A DNA stretch of 14,559 nt from CAYNGH01 sp964396845 (lineage in GTDB: Bacteria; Vulcanimicrobiota; JAJTBE01; CAYNGH01): positions 1 through 14,559 of the forward strand of contig CAYNGH010000081.1 of NCBI GenBank assembly GCA_964396845.1. Direction: 5' to 3'. This document shows, piece by piece, positions 13,939 to 14,559 of the stretch. The notes under the pieces are model-generated. The model saw nothing but the letters and a program-made list of their open reading frames with translations. It was not told where the DNA came from and searched no databases. A program made the translations under genes and the position numbers. How positions within the stretch are numbered: position 1 is the stretch's first letter; each line of letters starts with the position of its first letter.

Positions 13939-14559
13939 ATGACCAAATTATCCTGTAAGTCTTGCGGGGCAAAGCTTGAATTAACAGATGACATAGACCG
14001 GTTTTCTTGTTGCCATTGTGGGACTGAATGGATTGTGAACCGGGGCGGGGGTATCGTAAGCCTGAAGGGAGTGGAGGACGGCATAAATGAGCTTGTCCGG
14101 GAGGTAAAAGCCGCTAAAACTTATGAAGGTATTGTGGAAGAAGAAAGACTCAGGGATAAAGCAAAGGCTGAGTTAGAGAGAGAAAAAGCAGAGATTGCCA
14201 GGAGGGAGGCTAATAGGAAAGCATTAAGGGAAGCTGAAATTGCCAGAAGAAAGGCTGAAATCGCCAGAAGAAAGGAGGAAGAGGAAAACAAAGCCAAAAC
14301 GATTGGTTGCTTGGTAGGAGCATTTTTCCTTTTTATTGTCATAATGTCCGTATCAGCTCCTTATCTATCAACTAATTACAAATCTTCCCAAAAAACAGTC
14401 AGACAAGAAAAAAAGGATAAAAATGGTTTTACCCCCCTGCACGAAGCGGCAAGTAAGGGCAACACAGACAATGCCAAGCTGTTGATCGACAAGGGGGCCG
14501 ATGTTAATGCCAAGGATGGTGACGACTGGACCGCCCTGCACTGGGCGGTATATAGGGGC
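13939..14559 (+). CDS. Membrane protein with zinc ribbon, coiled coil and ankyrin repeats (partial, 3' end outside window)
   Basis: The frame is open for 207 codons to the window end. Residues 6-27 are a zinc ribbon (C6-x2-C9, C24-x2-C27). Residues 46-120 are a highly charged coiled coil with a repeated EIARR(K/R) unit (85-89, 100-104, 107-111). Residues 122-140 are a single hydrophobic segment (IGCLVGAFFLFIVIMSVSA). Ankyrin repeats follow from about 160: GFTPLHEAASKG, KLLIDKGADVNAKD and DWTALHWAVYRG fit the consensus. With the lysine- and arginine-rich coil before the membrane segment, the ribbon and coil should be cytoplasmic and the ankyrin part outside. GGAGAAGGGG lies 8 bases before the ATG. 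It follows terS on the same strand, so it is probably element cargo. A role in exclusion, defence or surface interaction is conceivable but unproven. Confidence 0.8.
   Translation, partial: MTKLSCKSCGAKLELTDDIDRFSCCHCGTEWIVNRGGGIVSLKGVEDGINELVREVKAAKTYEGIVEEERLRDKAKAELEREKAEIARREANRKALREAEIARRKAEIARRKEEEENKAKTIGCLVGAFFLFIVIMSVSAPYLSTNYKSSQKTVRQEKKDKNGFTPLHEAASKGNTDNAKLLIDKGADVNAKDGDDWTALHWAVYRG

Overview
The window looks like a bacterial chromosome segment followed by the start of an integrated, phage-related element. It encodes a class II (B12-dependent) ribonucleotide reductase, a YprB-like exonuclease, a TPR/SEC-C protein and a membrane-anchored beta-propeller protein. tRNA genes do not encode CCA, and intergenic spaces carry GC-rich hairpin repeats. 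This suits a Gram-negative-type, probably anaerobic or facultative bacterium. Desulfobacterota or a related lineage is only a guess, because no marker gene fixes the taxon.

Left part (1-1180): the 3' end of a tRNA-Arg, a complete tRNA-His and its terminator, then a small cysteine-rich protein gene on the minus strand. About 700 bases follow with no convincing gene but with several dispersed repeats, including a perfect 30-bp palindrome joined to a GC-rich hairpin.

Host block (1181-8100): four genes, all on the minus strand. In transcription order they are nrdJ, a TPR/SEC-C protein, a DEDD-type RNase H-like exonuclease, and a 905-residue anchored protein. The last fuses an apparently inactive UshA-like phosphoesterase domain to an 8-repeat PQQ-like beta-propeller. 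A terminator separates the TPR/SEC-C gene from the exonuclease gene, and the propeller gene has its own near-consensus promoter. The four are therefore co-oriented but probably not one operon.

Junction (8101-9058): a gene-poor stretch holds a second copy of the palindrome/hairpin repeat. Its palindrome stem differs from copy A by one compensated base pair. Next come tRNA-Thr with its own promoter and a strong terminator. The DNA beyond the tRNA has a different character, and tRNA 3' ends are common integration sites.

Mobile element (about 8930 to the window end): a leftward gene for an unrecognised protein with a C-terminal zinc finger is divergently transcribed from a rightward series. That series is a small excisionase/MerR-type HTH protein, a CHC2-TOPRIM-P-loop primase-helicase and a terminase small subunit. 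Two overlapping promoters and three copies of the heptamer TGTCACC lie between the divergent genes. TerS is not followed by a large terminase gene. It is followed by about 350 bases of apparently decayed sequence and then a gene for a membrane protein with a zinc ribbon, coiled coil, TM segment and ankyrin repeats, which runs off the window. Divergent regulator, Xis-like protein, primase-helicase and lone TerS is the gene order of phage-inducible chromosomal islands. No integrase, capsid or TerL gene is visible, so a decayed prophage remains possible.
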